Shown here in pieces: positions 23,299-34,800 of a stretch of 64,000 nucleotides of DNA (its first letter is position 1; each line of letters opens with the position of its first letter). This DNA comes from Aricia agestis (Eukaryota > Arthropoda > Insecta > Lepidoptera > Lycaenidae): the NCBI RefSeq assembly GCF_905147365.1, contig NC_056417.1:4796501-4860500 (forward strand). The letters run 5' to 3'. The translations under genes were made by a program, and so were the position numbers. The notes beneath the pieces are model-generated. The model saw only the letters and a list, made by a program, of their open reading frames with translations, was not told the origin of the DNA and ran no database searches.

Positions 23299-23369
23299 AC
23301 AACTACAATGTAGCAAAACAAGAAAGGTAATCTATCTGTATAATGTACGGGGGAGCAAGAATAAAAAAA

Positions 23370-23568
23370 AATCGTTTATCGCGCGGGAACCGTACATTTT
23401 TCCGGGACAAAAAGTATCCTATGTCCTTTCCCGGGACTTAAAGTATCTCTATACTAAATTCCAGTAAAATCGGTTCAGTGGTTTTATCGTGAAGAGGTGA
23501 CAAACAGCCAGGAATATAGAGAGAGATACACAATTTCGCATTTATAATATTAGTAAGTATGGATTTCG
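23370..23568 (+). mobile_element. LINE tail family C
   Basis: CGCGGGAACCGTACATTTTT, CCTTTCCCGGGACTTAAAGT, AAATCGGTTCAGTGGTTTTA and ATTTATAATATTAGTAAGTA in the order shared by this family. Confidence 0.65.
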
Positions 23569-23929
23569 AGACACGTGCGCGAGAATGTAACGCGATGAAA
23601 TTCCTTAGAGCTATAATATTGTACTGACAAAGACGGCGGTGACATTTACAAACATACGAAATGTTTAAACAGCGTGTTTGGCATATCCTTCCTTTGATGA
23701 ATATGCCAAACATTTGTTGGCATAGTCATCAAATGTAGTGAATGTCGCAGGATATTAACATATTTACAACGAAATTAGTCATTTTGTCTTTCTTTCTGTA
23801 ATAAAAATGTTTATTATATGATAAGTTTATTTTTTTGGTGAGTTGAAAATATGATAAATGAAACGTGATACTTATTTATGAATATTCCCAAACAACCTAA
23901 TCTACATATTAATATATTTTATCATCATA

Positions 23930-24111
23930 AGGCTGCGTTTCCACCAGAGCTAAGCGGAGCTGTGTTGCGAGGAATGTGTTTTTGAAAACCAATAGAATCG
24001 CTTCATTGACATGACTTTGCCATGACATCGCTCAGCGCGGCGATGTTATTGGTTCTCAAAAACACATTCCTCGCAACACAGCTCCGCTCAGCTCTGGTGG
24101 AAACGCAGCCT
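23930..24111. mobile_element. Fold-back MITE with TA target
   Basis: The ends AGGCTGCGTTTCCACCAGAG and CTCTGGTGGAAACGCAGCCT are perfect inverses flanked by TA. The arms continue inward past GCGGAGCTGTGTTGCGAGGA. It is 182 bp with no frame. The TA duplication and AGG/CCT ends suggest a Tc1/mariner-type MITE (inferred). Confidence 0.85.
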
Positions 24112-24205
24112 TAACGTCGGGCCGTGAGTCTCGTTTTTTTAATGTCATTTTGATCGACGGTTTCTCTTCATACTGTCTCGCACGACAACCTATATATATA
24201 GTTAT

Positions 24206-24552
24206 ACGTGGGAGAGCCATGCTTCGGCACGAATGGGCCGGCTCGACCGGATAAATACCACGTTCTCACAGAAAACCGGCGTGAAACAGCGCTTGCGCTG
24301 TGTTTCGCCGAGTGAGTGAGTTTACCGGAGGCCCAATCCCCTAACCCCTACCCTATTCCCTTCCCTACCCTAAACTTTTCCCTTCCCTTCCCTACCCTCC
24401 CCTATTACCCTATTCCCTCTTAAAAGGCCGGCAACGCACTTGCAGCTCTTCTGATGCTGCGAGTGTCCATGGGCGACGGAAGTTGCTTTCCATCAGGTGA
24501 CCCGTTTGCTCGTTTGCCCCCTTATTTCATTAAAAAAAAAAAAAAAAAACCT
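24206..24552 (+). mobile_element. A-tailed retroposon (SINE-4), full copy
   Basis: ACGTGGGAGAGCCATGCTTC start, C/T-rich CCCTTCCCTACCC tract, GTGTCCATGGGCGACGGAAG, and CCCCCTTATTTCATT followed by a run of about 16 A. It is the most complete copy and the reference for the others. Confidence 0.82.
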
Positions 24553-25478
24553 AATATCGAAGCCACGATAGTAATTATTTTATTAATGTAGCAAATAAAC
24601 GCTTTATTACAAATAATTAAGAGTTTCGTAGTTGAATATCGTATACTCAAAACCATGAGATAGCTGTGTAACACAAAACTCCATAAAATGTTTAAATTGA
24701 TATAAAATTATGTGTCTTCTAATGTACCTAAAAGAGTATATTATTATAGATTTAAGAGGCACACATTATATACTATTTATATCAAAAACAAAATTGCCAC
24801 CATGATATAAGGAAGCTAATTCGGTCAGTTGTACAATACACACGCCAACTTAACGACTATTTTACGAGCCGAGAGCGACATTAGCGACAATAAAATCAAT
24901 CATCCTATACATGCCCGTATTGATTTTATTCCGTATACTGCTCAACTTTGTATGGAACTATTTCATGCTAAAGTACCTAATATACAGGATTTAGTGAATG
25001 GGTTGATGATGTTCTAACATCAATAATTAAGTATTGAATTAACATTATAATAAGATTTACCTCTATAATGATACATGCCATATTATGACCTACTAGGTCA
25101 AAAATACTATTAGCGCTATCAGTTCGGGATGAAAACCCTAAAAAGTGTGACTGAGTAGTAGGTATGCTATCACGTAGAATTTCTATTCCATATTGTCCTT
25201 ATATCGGTCCATCAGGAGTAATGCGGGTCTGGGGTCATTTATTATTCAGCACTGACCTTATCTACTATCGTTAATATTCCATGATAATCGACGGCTTTTA
25301 ACTACTTAAATTAGGCCCGTAAACATTGCGACCTCGCCTTTTGAACTCCCTGTTTTTTCCCTCACTTTATGCCTTAAATATAATTATATTTATATTTATT
25401 TATTATTGATTTAGGTGTTATTGATTTGGGACTTAGGTTTAAGGCCTGATGAGGTAAACAGACAAACCAAGACAGCGA
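24553..25478. other. No gene seen
   Basis: No exon, RNA gene or clear repeat. The open frame at 24829-25017 has no recognised motif. Confidence 0.45.
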
Positions 25479-25905
25479 GATACACTATAATGCAAAAGTG
25501 TGTCTGTCTGTCTGTCTGTTATCTCTTCACGCCCAAACCGCTGAACCGATTTTGCTGAAATTCGGTATGGAGATACTTTTAGTCCCGAGGAAGGACATAG
25601 GATACTTTTTGTCCGGAAAATGTACGGTTCTCGCACGATAAACGAATTTTGGCGCAACGGAGTCCATACTATAATATTATAAATGCGAAAGTGTGTCTGT
25701 CTGTCTGTCCGTCTGTCTGTCTGTCTGTCTGTTACCTCTTCATGCCCAAACCGCTGAACCGATTTAGCTGAAATTCGGTATGAAGATACTTTGAGTCCCA
25801 AGGAAGGGCATAGGATACTTTTTATTCCGAAAAAATGTACGGTTCCCGCGCGATAAATGAATTTTGGCGCAACGGAGTTGCGGGCGTCATCTAGTTTACT
25901 ATAAA
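25479..25905 (-). mobile_element. LINE tail family C, tandem pair
   Basis: Two successive inverted copies, each starting with a GTCTGTCTGTCTGTCTG run, then CCGCTGAACCGATTTTGCTG or the like, GGACATAGGATACTTTTTGT, and an ATTTTGGCGCAACGGAGT end. The 120-residue open frame over them is repeat-derived. Confidence 0.65.
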
Positions 25906-25937
25906 TATAAGTATGGATTATTGCAAAACTGAGATCT

Positions 25938-26112
25938 GCGGGGCTAAAATGGTCACATTTAGCAATTCCTCTCGATCAACTCAGCAAATGAATTGTCAAA
26001 ACTGTCAAACTGAGGAATATCAAATTAGTACGAATTACTACATATGAATTGCAAGCAGAGTGACCATTTTGCGATTTGAAAAAATTCTCCAAAGCGACCA
26101 TTTTAGCCCCGC
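25938..26112. mobile_element. MITE
   Basis: The ends GCGGGGCTAAAATGGTCAC and GACCATTTTAGCCCCGC are inverse. The interior has GTGACCATTTTGCGATTTG near the right, a second imperfect copy of the end. Confidence 0.7.
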
Positions 26113-26939
26113 TGTATATAAGCTATAAGTTCACATCTCTATGCTACATACTATAATTCTTGTAAAAAGAAGAGCAGACAAGCAATTAGACGAACAGAGG
26201 GACGTATAAGACTCCTTTATTATTTATTACTATCCCAACATGTACCTACTACAGATCCTAAAAAGAAAAAAAACTCGGTTGAAAATGAAGTGTTTTTATA
26301 GCAGTTCGTAGCGGTGCTACGCCGTAGCGATACGAGCATAGACGTCACCTGAGGGCGTAGTAAGTTTTATTTGATTTGCTCACGAGGCAAGGGTGGTTTA
26401 GTGATAAAGTGAAAAGTAAAAAGCTATAACAAGTATATAATATGAAGAAATTCAAAGCAGTTATGGAATAATTTTGTATAAAAATTATTTGAATATCATT
26501 TGTGCGATATATTCATTCGTGTGTTTTGGCAATTAACAAATAGTTTGTCAAACAAAATTTTACTTTTTCATAAACCTTTGATTTAATTCATTACTAACTT
26601 TAAGCAAAACTGGTGTACTCTTTTTGTTCATATTTCATCTTTAATTCGATACTAAAACTCTTAAATAAATAATTATACTTTAAACTCCTTATGTTACCAG
26701 AGATGACATTTCTATACTTACAATCCTACTTGACAAGTATGTTTTGAAACATTTCCAAAGTTAAAATAAGCATCTAACTAAAAAAAAGAAACTAACGTCG
26801 CCATCTTGAAAAGTGGTAATAAAAAGTTGATAGCTTTAAATATTTAAGGTCATATACCTACGCCAACTTTTCAATGCCACGTATTATATTGCATTCAAAT
26901 CTCGAATTATATCTGTATTTATTTTGCGTGACTTTTTTT
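26113..26939. other. No gene seen
   Basis: AT-rich, with no recognised feature. Confidence 0.45.
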
Positions 26940-27590
26940 TTTCACCCGCCGCCATGACAATGTTATCCACGCGAAATCATTCTTGTATCTCTGACCCTGA
27001 AAATTTACCACACTTATGTTTCGTCATTATTTGCCTTTAGATAACTATTCCATCTGCAAATAACCCTTATAACAATCAACGTATCAAATCATCCTTGTAC
27101 CTCTAACCCTGAGTCTTACACTTACGTTTTATTGCACAGTTGGTGCCTCAAAATAGTTGTTTGTTCGTCTTTAACCTGCCGAGATAACCGTTATTTAATC
27201 GGTGCGGCTGCGAGTGAGGGGGAATTACCGTAATTACAATCCCTTGACAATGTCATCCAGGTGTCAAATCATCCTTGTAGTTCTGACCCTGAGTCTCACA
27301 CTAACGTTTCATTACACAGTTGGTGTCTTCACAATCTTTATCCTGCCAAAGTAACCGTTATTTAATCGGTGTGGCTGCGAGTGAGGGGGAATAACCGTAA
27401 TGACAATCCCTTGACAATGTCATCACGTGTCAAATCATCCTTGTAGTTCTGACCCTGAGTCTTACACTTAGGTTTTATTACACAGTTTGGTGTCCCAAAA
27501 CAGTTGTTTGTACGTCTTAATCCTGCCGAGATAACCGTTATTTAATTATTCGGCATGGCTGCGAGTGAGGTAGAATTACCTTAATGACCA
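26940..27590. repeat. Tandem repeat, about 175-bp period
   Basis: Landmarks TCAAATCATCCTTGTA (27083, 27263, 27430), TGACCCTGAGTCT, GATAACCGTTATTTAAT and GGCTGCGAGTGAGG recur in order about three times, with a more diverged partial copy at the left. Spacings are 180 and 167 bp. The unit resembles none of the other repeats in the window. Confidence 0.85.
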
Positions 27591-27698
27591 GCCTCCCAGA
27601 GGCTCCTTAATTATACATGTTGCTGTTGCTAGCCTAATTCTGAGATTTTCCTTGTATTAAAATGCATGTTTATGCCAAGTTTAAGGCTGAAATGTGTA

Positions 27699-27932
27699 TA
27701 CAAGGTGTAACTTAAATTTAGAGTGTATATGAGTTCCCTGAGTGGAGATCACTGTGAAAGTAGCAGCGCTAAAAGAGGAACCTTTTTTAATTTTTTGTGG
27801 GAAACCTTATTGCGCTCGGGCGTTAGCCTGCACAAATCACAAAAAATTGTGTTTCAGAATTGCTACTTTTACAGTGAACTCTATGTAATACACCTCCTAA
27901 AGTTTTATCACTTAGTTTTGTTACACCCTGTA
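27699..27932. mobile_element. MITE, uninterrupted copy of the 19921 element
   Basis: The ends TACAAGGTGTAAC and GTTTTGTTACACCCTGTA are inverse, with shared interior GATCACTGTGAAAGTAGCAG and TTGCTACTTTTACAGTGAAC. It is 234 bp. The open frame over it is not a gene. Confidence 0.75.
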
Positions 27933-28010
27933 TAAGGGTTTTTTATTTAGATAAAGAAACCCTTATAGGTCGGTTCTTATGAACCTTTTCAAAATTATGT
28001 TTCGAGACTA

Positions 28011-28146
28011 TTAAGCTAAGAACAAACCTACGCGTCAGTGACGGAGCGTCAAGTTGTCAAATGTGTTTTTTGTATACAAAACACACATTTGACAACTTGA
28101 CGCTCCGCTTCGCAGTCGTCTGTTCGCGTAGGTTTGGCCTAAGCTT
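28011..28146. mobile_element. Fold-back MITE, relative of 8581
   Basis: GAACAAACCTACGCG and CGCGTAGGTTTGGCC ends, with central arms ACACACATTTGACAACTTGA and inverse. Same family as the 8581 element. Confidence 0.75.
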
Positions 28147-28262
28147 TATGCTGCTTTATTACCACTCAATTTCTTTGCCAATTACTTGCCGGTATGAAAG
28201 GCACAGTTTATGAACTAGCATTCTAAATTTAAACGCAGTTCTTAATGCAGGATTCAACTTAC

Positions 28263-28668
28263 TATAGTACGGGAGCCCTAGAACAATTTTTTTTATTACT
28301 ATCAAGCAAATTTTTTGTGAGTAGCTTCATGTTGATAAGACCAACAACACATTTATTCCGGTATAGGGTTCTGTAATCAACCAAACTTGGTTGACTACTG
28401 AACCCAAAAACGGAACCCTAACAAGCTGATTTTTTGTATATTGATAGGTTAATAGTCATATAATTTAAGAGTAACATTGTCCTACAAAATATAGAATAAT
28501 TCATATTTTAGGACCATCAAGTCAAATTATGAAAAGCTTTCAATTTCTGTTAGCTACCACTTTCGAGATTTTTCGCAAATAAAGATGTTGTTCGTCTTAT
28601 CAAAATCTACTCACAATAAATTTGCTTGATAGTAATAAAAAAAAAAATTCCTGGGCTCCCGTACTATA
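28263..28668. mobile_element. MITE with long inverted ends
   Basis: TATAGTACGGGAGCCCTAGA at the left pairs with CTGGGCTCCCGTACTATA at the right. The arms extend about 60 bp with indels (TTACTATCAAGCAAATTTTT and inverse). A small inner hairpin CAACCAAACTTGGTTG is at about 28380. Confidence 0.75.
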
Positions 28669-30107
28669 ACAGTGTTTTTACTTATAAATAAAATATATTT
28701 TTTTTTATTTATAAATAAAATATATTTTAAACGCTACTTTACATCAATTAAGTAGAGACTAACAGTGATAAACCTTTTTTTTTGTTAAAAATAATTTGCC
28801 AATTAAAAATAACGCTACAAAATATAGTCTTTATACGAACTAAGTACAGTTATAACAGTGTCTTTATAACACAAATTAAATAACAGAAAAGCAAAAAGTA
28901 AATATTTTATAATGAAAATTGTATCATATAAAATTATTATATTTATGAGAATTAATTATACAAAGCGATGTTCGTGCTGTCGTGTTATGAGCATATTACA
29001 GGCTGTAACAGATAATTATAATACCTAAAATCAGGTCATACATGCCTTTTATACGTTTAGGGTTCCGTACTTAAAAGGGGAAAATCCAGACTCCTTTTTA
29101 AAGACCAATCATACATACGCGTACCATTCCAGACTGAAGAGAGACTGTTGTACTATCAGAGAAGTTGATTCTTAGGCAGATGGGGGACCTTCGTAGTTTG
29201 GTCGTGTTACGCCAAACCCAACCGATAGATCACAATTAACATTGAAATATCTAAGAAGCTTGTTGAAGCCACCCGAGACCCCAGAGCTGGGAGCTACCTG
29301 GCACAGCGGATAGCAATTGCCATCCAACGTGGCAATGCTGTCAGCTTGCTGGGCACTCTGCCAGATGGGGACGACTTGGGCAAGTTTTTCTTTTTATAGT
29401 TTTATATTTAAAGTTTGTATATATAATATATCTGTATATTTTAGATAGTACATTGAATTGAAATGATCCGACCAAATGACGTAGGTCTGGAAACCACCTA
29501 GGAATCAATTTCCTCGATGTTATGTTGTTAGGTTATGTGTATTGAACCAGTATACCTATAGTAAGATTAATTTTTCACATATACACTTCTGTTGCCGCTG
29601 TAGCGTTTTATACAAACGCTATAGAATTAGAACCAGGATAAAGTATAAATAAACTATATGACTGAGTACAAAACGAACTTGAAACACATTAGTGTTGAAC
29701 TAATTGCTTATTCGTTTCGTACTGAACCTTTCGTGCACGAATCGAAGTTACACTTTTTACAGTCTCGTTTTTTGTCATCATTATTTTGTCAATTCGTTAT
29801 TTAACGAAGTGAGAAATAACAAGGTTGTGCCGTAGAAATTATATTTGTATACAAAAAAAATAATTGTATACAAAAATAATAATTGTATACATAATGATCT
29901 CGCGAGGGCCAAAACTCGCTTACAATCGTACGCTTCTTTTGTATAAGTTTACTTCCATTCTTCATAATTTTCGTTACGAATTTGTGAGCAAATCCTATAT
30001 TCTTATTACTTTATAACAATTATATTACTCAAGGCAACTTAACTCTATTTTTGGACACTAATACCTTTAAAATATATTGTAGTTTTGTTACGTTGCAATT
30101 TGATAAT
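28669..30107. other. No gene seen
   Basis: No exon or RNA gene. A fragment of the 58299-type repeat (TAGGGTTCCGTACTTAAAAG) is at 29059. TTTATAAATAAAATATATTTT is directly repeated near 28690-28725. Confidence 0.45.
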
Positions 30108-30256
30108 ATCTATATATATAAAAATGGATTTTCAATTGTGTTAGTAACGCTAAAACTCGAAAACGGCTTAACGGATTGGGCTAATTTTAGTCTTAAAATA
30201 TTCGTAGAAGTCCAGGGACGGTTTTAAAGTGACACAAAGTTCACCGGGACAGCAAG
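30108..30256 (+). repeat. Repeat family E, single copy
   Basis: TATATATAAAAATGGATTTT to AGTTCACCGGGACAGCAAGT. One unit of the array seen at 56817. Confidence 0.75.
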
Positions 30257-31708
30257 TTATATTATATTTTAGTAGTCAAATTGTGTAACTTGAGTAACTT
30301 AAATTCTGGGTGTGTACAAATCGTTCACTTGTTACTTTGGTTTTACTTGATGTACTTTCTAATTTCACCTACTCCCCCATATGAGCTACTTTTGTGATAA
30401 TACAAAGCTGTAATAATAATTAAATATACTAAACGGTAAATACCATACAACACAAAAAAATGAAACATAACATTGAATTTATTCGTTTGTTGTTGTTTAG
30501 ATTAAATCGAATTGCGTATAAACAACAAACATAACAAACGTATAGACCGCGGCCAGTCCATTGCCACAAATCCACGCGTTGATTATCTGTAGCAGATTAA
30601 TTGGGATTGCACGGTTCTACTGTTTTTAATTAACCCACCCATATCGTTGCGAAATGGCGGATGTTTCAATTCTAGAGGTAAAATTTAAAAACTTAGCTAC
30701 AGTTTGTTAAGTGCCTACGGGTTAAAAGTTGTTACATTTTGCAGCTATCTGCAATATTCTAAATCTACGTCGATCATTCAGAATATGGATTATAGACAAT
30801 TCTTCCTTTAACTGTTTCGTAAGATATAATATTTGTTAGTATTTTTTAATCTGTTCAAGTGATCATATTATCAAATTATAGATCATGACATTAATTTATT
30901 TTCTTAAAAAATATAAAATCATAAGTTTTTTAAACAACATTATTTGAATTGTTGTTAAGATTAACTTGAATGTGCCATAAATATTGACAATGTATGCATG
31001 TGTTTACTTATTTTATAAGCTTATTGAGGTACCAGACGTAATACATTCAATTAATTACCCAAATGCTACTGCTCGTCGCAAACTCTTTGTAATTTATGAT
31101 TTAAGGACGCTATCATAAAAATTATGACAAAAATTAGCAGGTCAGTATGAATGTCGACGTTAAGAACATTAAAATAACATTCAATATCAGCGCGCCTTGT
31201 ACAGTGGCGGTTACGACGCTCGCCGCTTTCATGATTGGGCGAAAATGTATGAAGAAATTTGAGAGCGTTTCTTATTTTTCTTATAAATGGAAATGTTATT
31301 TATTTTTATATAAAATATTTAGCTATTCGTATAGGGGACTATTTAGTCCCAAAAAAATTGTTGCTTATTTAAGGAACAATTTTTTTGTATATTTATTTTC
31401 CTTAGTTCAGTGTATTTAGCTATAATGGTACCTCATCAAACCCCATTTTTTTAATCTTTTGCGATTATTGTGATGGTTAAAACGTATTTACGTGAAAATT
31501 TTGTATGTGGCTATAAATTTTTTATGGTATAGACGTGGAGATGAATATGATCTTTCATTTGAAACCAAAATATCCTAGCAGTGTGACTCCTAATTCTTTA
31601 AAATGTGATAGCGTCCTTAAATTCACTCTTTCTCGACAAGATTCCGTAAGTTAGACTATGATATAGTGAAGGATGTTTCTACGTTTTTTTTTCATTCCAA
31701 TTTCGAAT
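30257..31708. other. No gene seen (upstream intron)
   Basis: Presumed to lie inside the intron that ends at 31726. No exon recognised. The frame at 31147-31419 has no family match and poor composition. Confidence 0.5.
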
Positions 31709-31726
31709 TTCCTTAACTCCACGCAC
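31709..31726 (+). promoter_or_regulatory. Ca-alpha1T: U12-type branch site and AC acceptor
   Basis: TTCCTTAAC at 31709-31717 is a perfect match to the minor-spliceosome branch-point consensus. Ten bases after its branch adenosine (31716) comes CGCAC, and the exon begins at 31727. There is no AG between the branch site and the conserved W-F-E-R codons. Cav3 channels have N-P-W-F-E-R at this point. A start at 31727 supplies the last base of the Pro codon, so a phase-2 AT-AC intron fits. The matching ATATCCTT donor was not found in the window next to plausible coding sequence. Confidence 0.85.
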
Positions 31727-31838
31727 GTGGTTCGAGCGGGTGTCAATGCTGGTGATCCTGCTGAACTGCGTCACGCTCGGCATGTACCAGCCGTGCGTCG
31801 ACGACCAGTGCGTCACCAACCGCTGCAAGATATTACAG
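31727..31838 (+). CDS. Ca-alpha1T: Ca-alpha1T exon: domain I S1
   Basis: The first base completes a Pro codon, then WFERVSMLVILLNCVTLGMY and QPCVDDQCVTNRCKILQ. This is the first transmembrane helix of domain I and the S1-S2 loop with three cysteines typical of Cav3. It ends CAG before GTAACG, at phase 0. The acceptor is the U12-type AC described at 31709. This exon and the next are much richer in G and C at third codon positions than later exons. Confidence 0.95.
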
Positions 31839-34800
31839 GTAACGACTAGTCCAAGTATGATGCTAAGACCACGTTATATAGAGATAACATGTACTATCCG
31901 AGAAATTGATTCGTAGGCAGATGGCGGACCTACGCCATTTATATGAATTCAATTTTTACTTTAATAACGCGATCAAACTACGTATGAATCAACTTCTCTG
32001 ATAGTACATCTTTACGTGGTAGAGCCATGCTTCGGCATGAATGGGCCGATTCGACCGGAGAAATACCACGGGCTCACAGAAACCGTGAGTTTACCGGAGG
32101 CCCAATCCCCTACCCTATTCCCTTCTCTACCCTTCCCTATTCCCTTCCTTACCCTCCCCTATTCCCTCTTAAAAGGCCGACAATGCACCTGCAGCTCTTC
32201 CGATGTTGCGAGTGTCCATGGGCGACGGAAGTTACTTTCTATCAGGTGACCCGTTTGCTCGTTTGCCCCTTATTTCATAAAAAACAGAGATTTTATATGA
32301 TTTATGAATGGCGTCCAAACTTATACAGTGTGAAGCGTTGGTGTATGTGTGTGTGTCTGTATGTGTGCATGTGTGTGTATTCAGAATATTCTCCAAATAG
32401 CAAAACTTTTACTAAAATAAAAGACAAGAGTAACATAGCATTGACATTTTTGTGTGTATTAGGGTTGCTTATATAATTTTGTCTATTAACAAATAATAAT
32501 TTATACGTGGGAGAGCCATGCTTCGGCACGAATGGGCCGGCTCGACCGGATAAATACCACGTTCTCACAGAAAACCGGCGTGAAACAGCGCTTGCTCGCC
32601 GAGTGAGTGAGTTTACCAGAGGCCCAATCCCCTAACCCCTACCCTATTCCCTTCCCTACTCTCAACCATTCCCTTCCCTTCCCTACCCTCCCCTATTACC
32701 CTATTCCCTCTTAAAAGGCCGGCAACGCACATGCAGCTCTTCTGATGCTGCGAGTGTCCATGGGCGACGGAAGTTGCTTTCCATCAGGTGACCCGTTTGC
32801 TCGTTTGCCCCCTTATTTAATAAAAAAAAACATTTAAATAACTAAAAAATATGTTTTTAATGCTTATCACAATACGCTAATTCGTAAAGTCACTGCAACG
32901 TTACAAGAGATGAACTTTTCGTGCAAATTGTAACAAAATAAAATAATTAGCACTTCATCAAAATAAATGGCTATTCATAGACAAGACGTATGAGTTGCGA
33001 ACATAAAAATATCATTAAACTTATAAATCAAGTTTATTTATATTCCTTACCGTTGTTAGTAATAACTCTGGTTTGTTTATTACACTTAAAGTTTTCTGCT
33101 CTCTTTTTTATGAATAAGTACACTAGGAGCCACTTTACGGAAGTCAAATCACATTTTAATAGACGTTATTTTAATACTCTGCAGTGCTCTTAGGTTAAAC
33201 GTAGCCGCAATTAGGAGGTAACATTAGGAGTTAGAACACTTATGTACTTTAAGCCACAAAGAACTGTACATCTATCTTTTATAATATTAGTAAAGATAGG
33301 TCCTTTCTTGTAAGCTTTCATGGCATTTACATTAAGTACTGACATACTTTCTCATCTATTAAATAGGTGTTAACATATTAATATGTGCAGGTGTTCGACG
33401 ACATAATATTCGCGTTCTTCACGCTGGAGATGACCATCAAGATGGTGGCGATGGGCGTGTACGGGCACGGCACCTACCTCGCCGACTCCTGGAACCGGCT
33501 CGATTTCTTCATCGTACAGGCCGGGTATGTCGCTCTTGAATCAAGAAGTTAATTTAATTTTCAGGGCAATGCATTACTATAAAATAATGTCTACTGTGTG
33601 ACCGAAAAATCGGTACAGAATTTTTACGAAATATATTAATATTTAGGTAATTCCAATAACAAATAATTACCAAACGCAAACTCATCAACATGAGTCATTA
33701 ATATGAATTAACTAGCTGTCCTGGCATACGTTGTTTTACCATATTATAAAGTCCATATTATTATTTTATTGAAGTGACTATTATGTATGCCACCATGGCA
33801 ACGTCCATCGCTATCCCGTCGCACGATCAATGGTCGCCGTCAGTCTCGAGTTGTAATAATTTACTATTATTTATTCAAGTAATGCACAGTTTATCAATAT
33901 AAAAAGTACCTAGTAGCCGATTCTCAGACCTACTGAATATGCATATAAAATTTGGTAAAAGTAAAGACGTTTCGGAGAACTACGGTAACTAACATTGTGA
34001 CACAAGAATTTTATATATATATAAGATTTAATACACTTTTAATTACTTTCTGTATCCTTTTCTAAAGAGAAAGATAGCTATTTCAAGCAGTGTTAATCTT
34101 AAAATCCCTTTTCAACAGAGAATTGCGTTACGGAGATTTACACATCTATCTTCCCTGCCCCGTATGTTGTGACCGCTACATTTATTTCTCTCTTAAATTA
34201 AATTCTAGCTAAATGATGTTAATCTTTCTTTATCTAGATTTTTCACGGTTCCTTTAACAGTAAAGAAAAAATTAAGTGAGGTTTACTGGGTATGAAATGC
34301 AAAAAAGAATACCTTATTTTGTAAATAGAATACATTTAGAGGTAAAGAATAGCATAGAAGATTTAGACCAAGCCTAATTTCAATAAAGTAATAATAAGAG
34401 TATATAGTTTCAGACTTATCGTAACTCTCAGTTTTATTAGAACTGGATAACGCAACGCACGCAACTCCGTTGAGACAAAATTAGTTAATCGCGCGGGAAC
34501 CGTACATTTTTTAAGGATAAAAAGTATCCTATGTCCTTTCCCAGGACTCGGAGTATCTCCATACCAAATTTCAGCAAATTTTTAGTTTAGTGGTTTGACA
34601 ACAGAAAGACAGACGGACAGACGAACATATAGACAGACACACTTTCGCATATTTATGGATAGAAGTTGAATTTTATTGACAGCAAAAAGTTTAAATTTTA
34701 ATCCTTAAAATACACCTCCTCACGACTATAATATGTGAGCAGACTCGCAAAGTTTAAATGAACCTTAATATATTGCCAATTACAGCCAACATCCGAAAGT

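Noticed and set aside
23684..23693. ATATCCTTCC as a U12 donor
   Set aside because: The preceding bases do not give the Asn-Pro codons needed and no channel-like frame precedes.
25439..25801. 120-codon minus-strand frame with QTDRRTDRQTH repeats
   Set aside because: It is a translation of the tandem LINE-tail GTCT repeats.
26940..27590. CRISPR-like array
   Set aside because: Units of about 175 bp with gradual divergence in an intron-rich animal genome; no short direct repeats with unique spacers.
31147..31419. 90-codon frame just upstream of the first channel exon, possible N-terminal exon
   Set aside because: The peptide shows no likeness to Cav3 N-termini and has AT-driven composition. 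The following acceptor is U12-type and demands a different donor.
31668..31726. Extending the IS1 exon upstream as an open frame (..RISLTPRT-WFER)
   Set aside because: It departs from the conserved N-P-W, crosses a T-run and the perfect branch site, and lacks a suitable AG.
32027..32476. 149-codon open frame
   Set aside because: It lies across the A-tailed retroposon and its downstream TG-rich DNA, and the same frame is broken in other copies.
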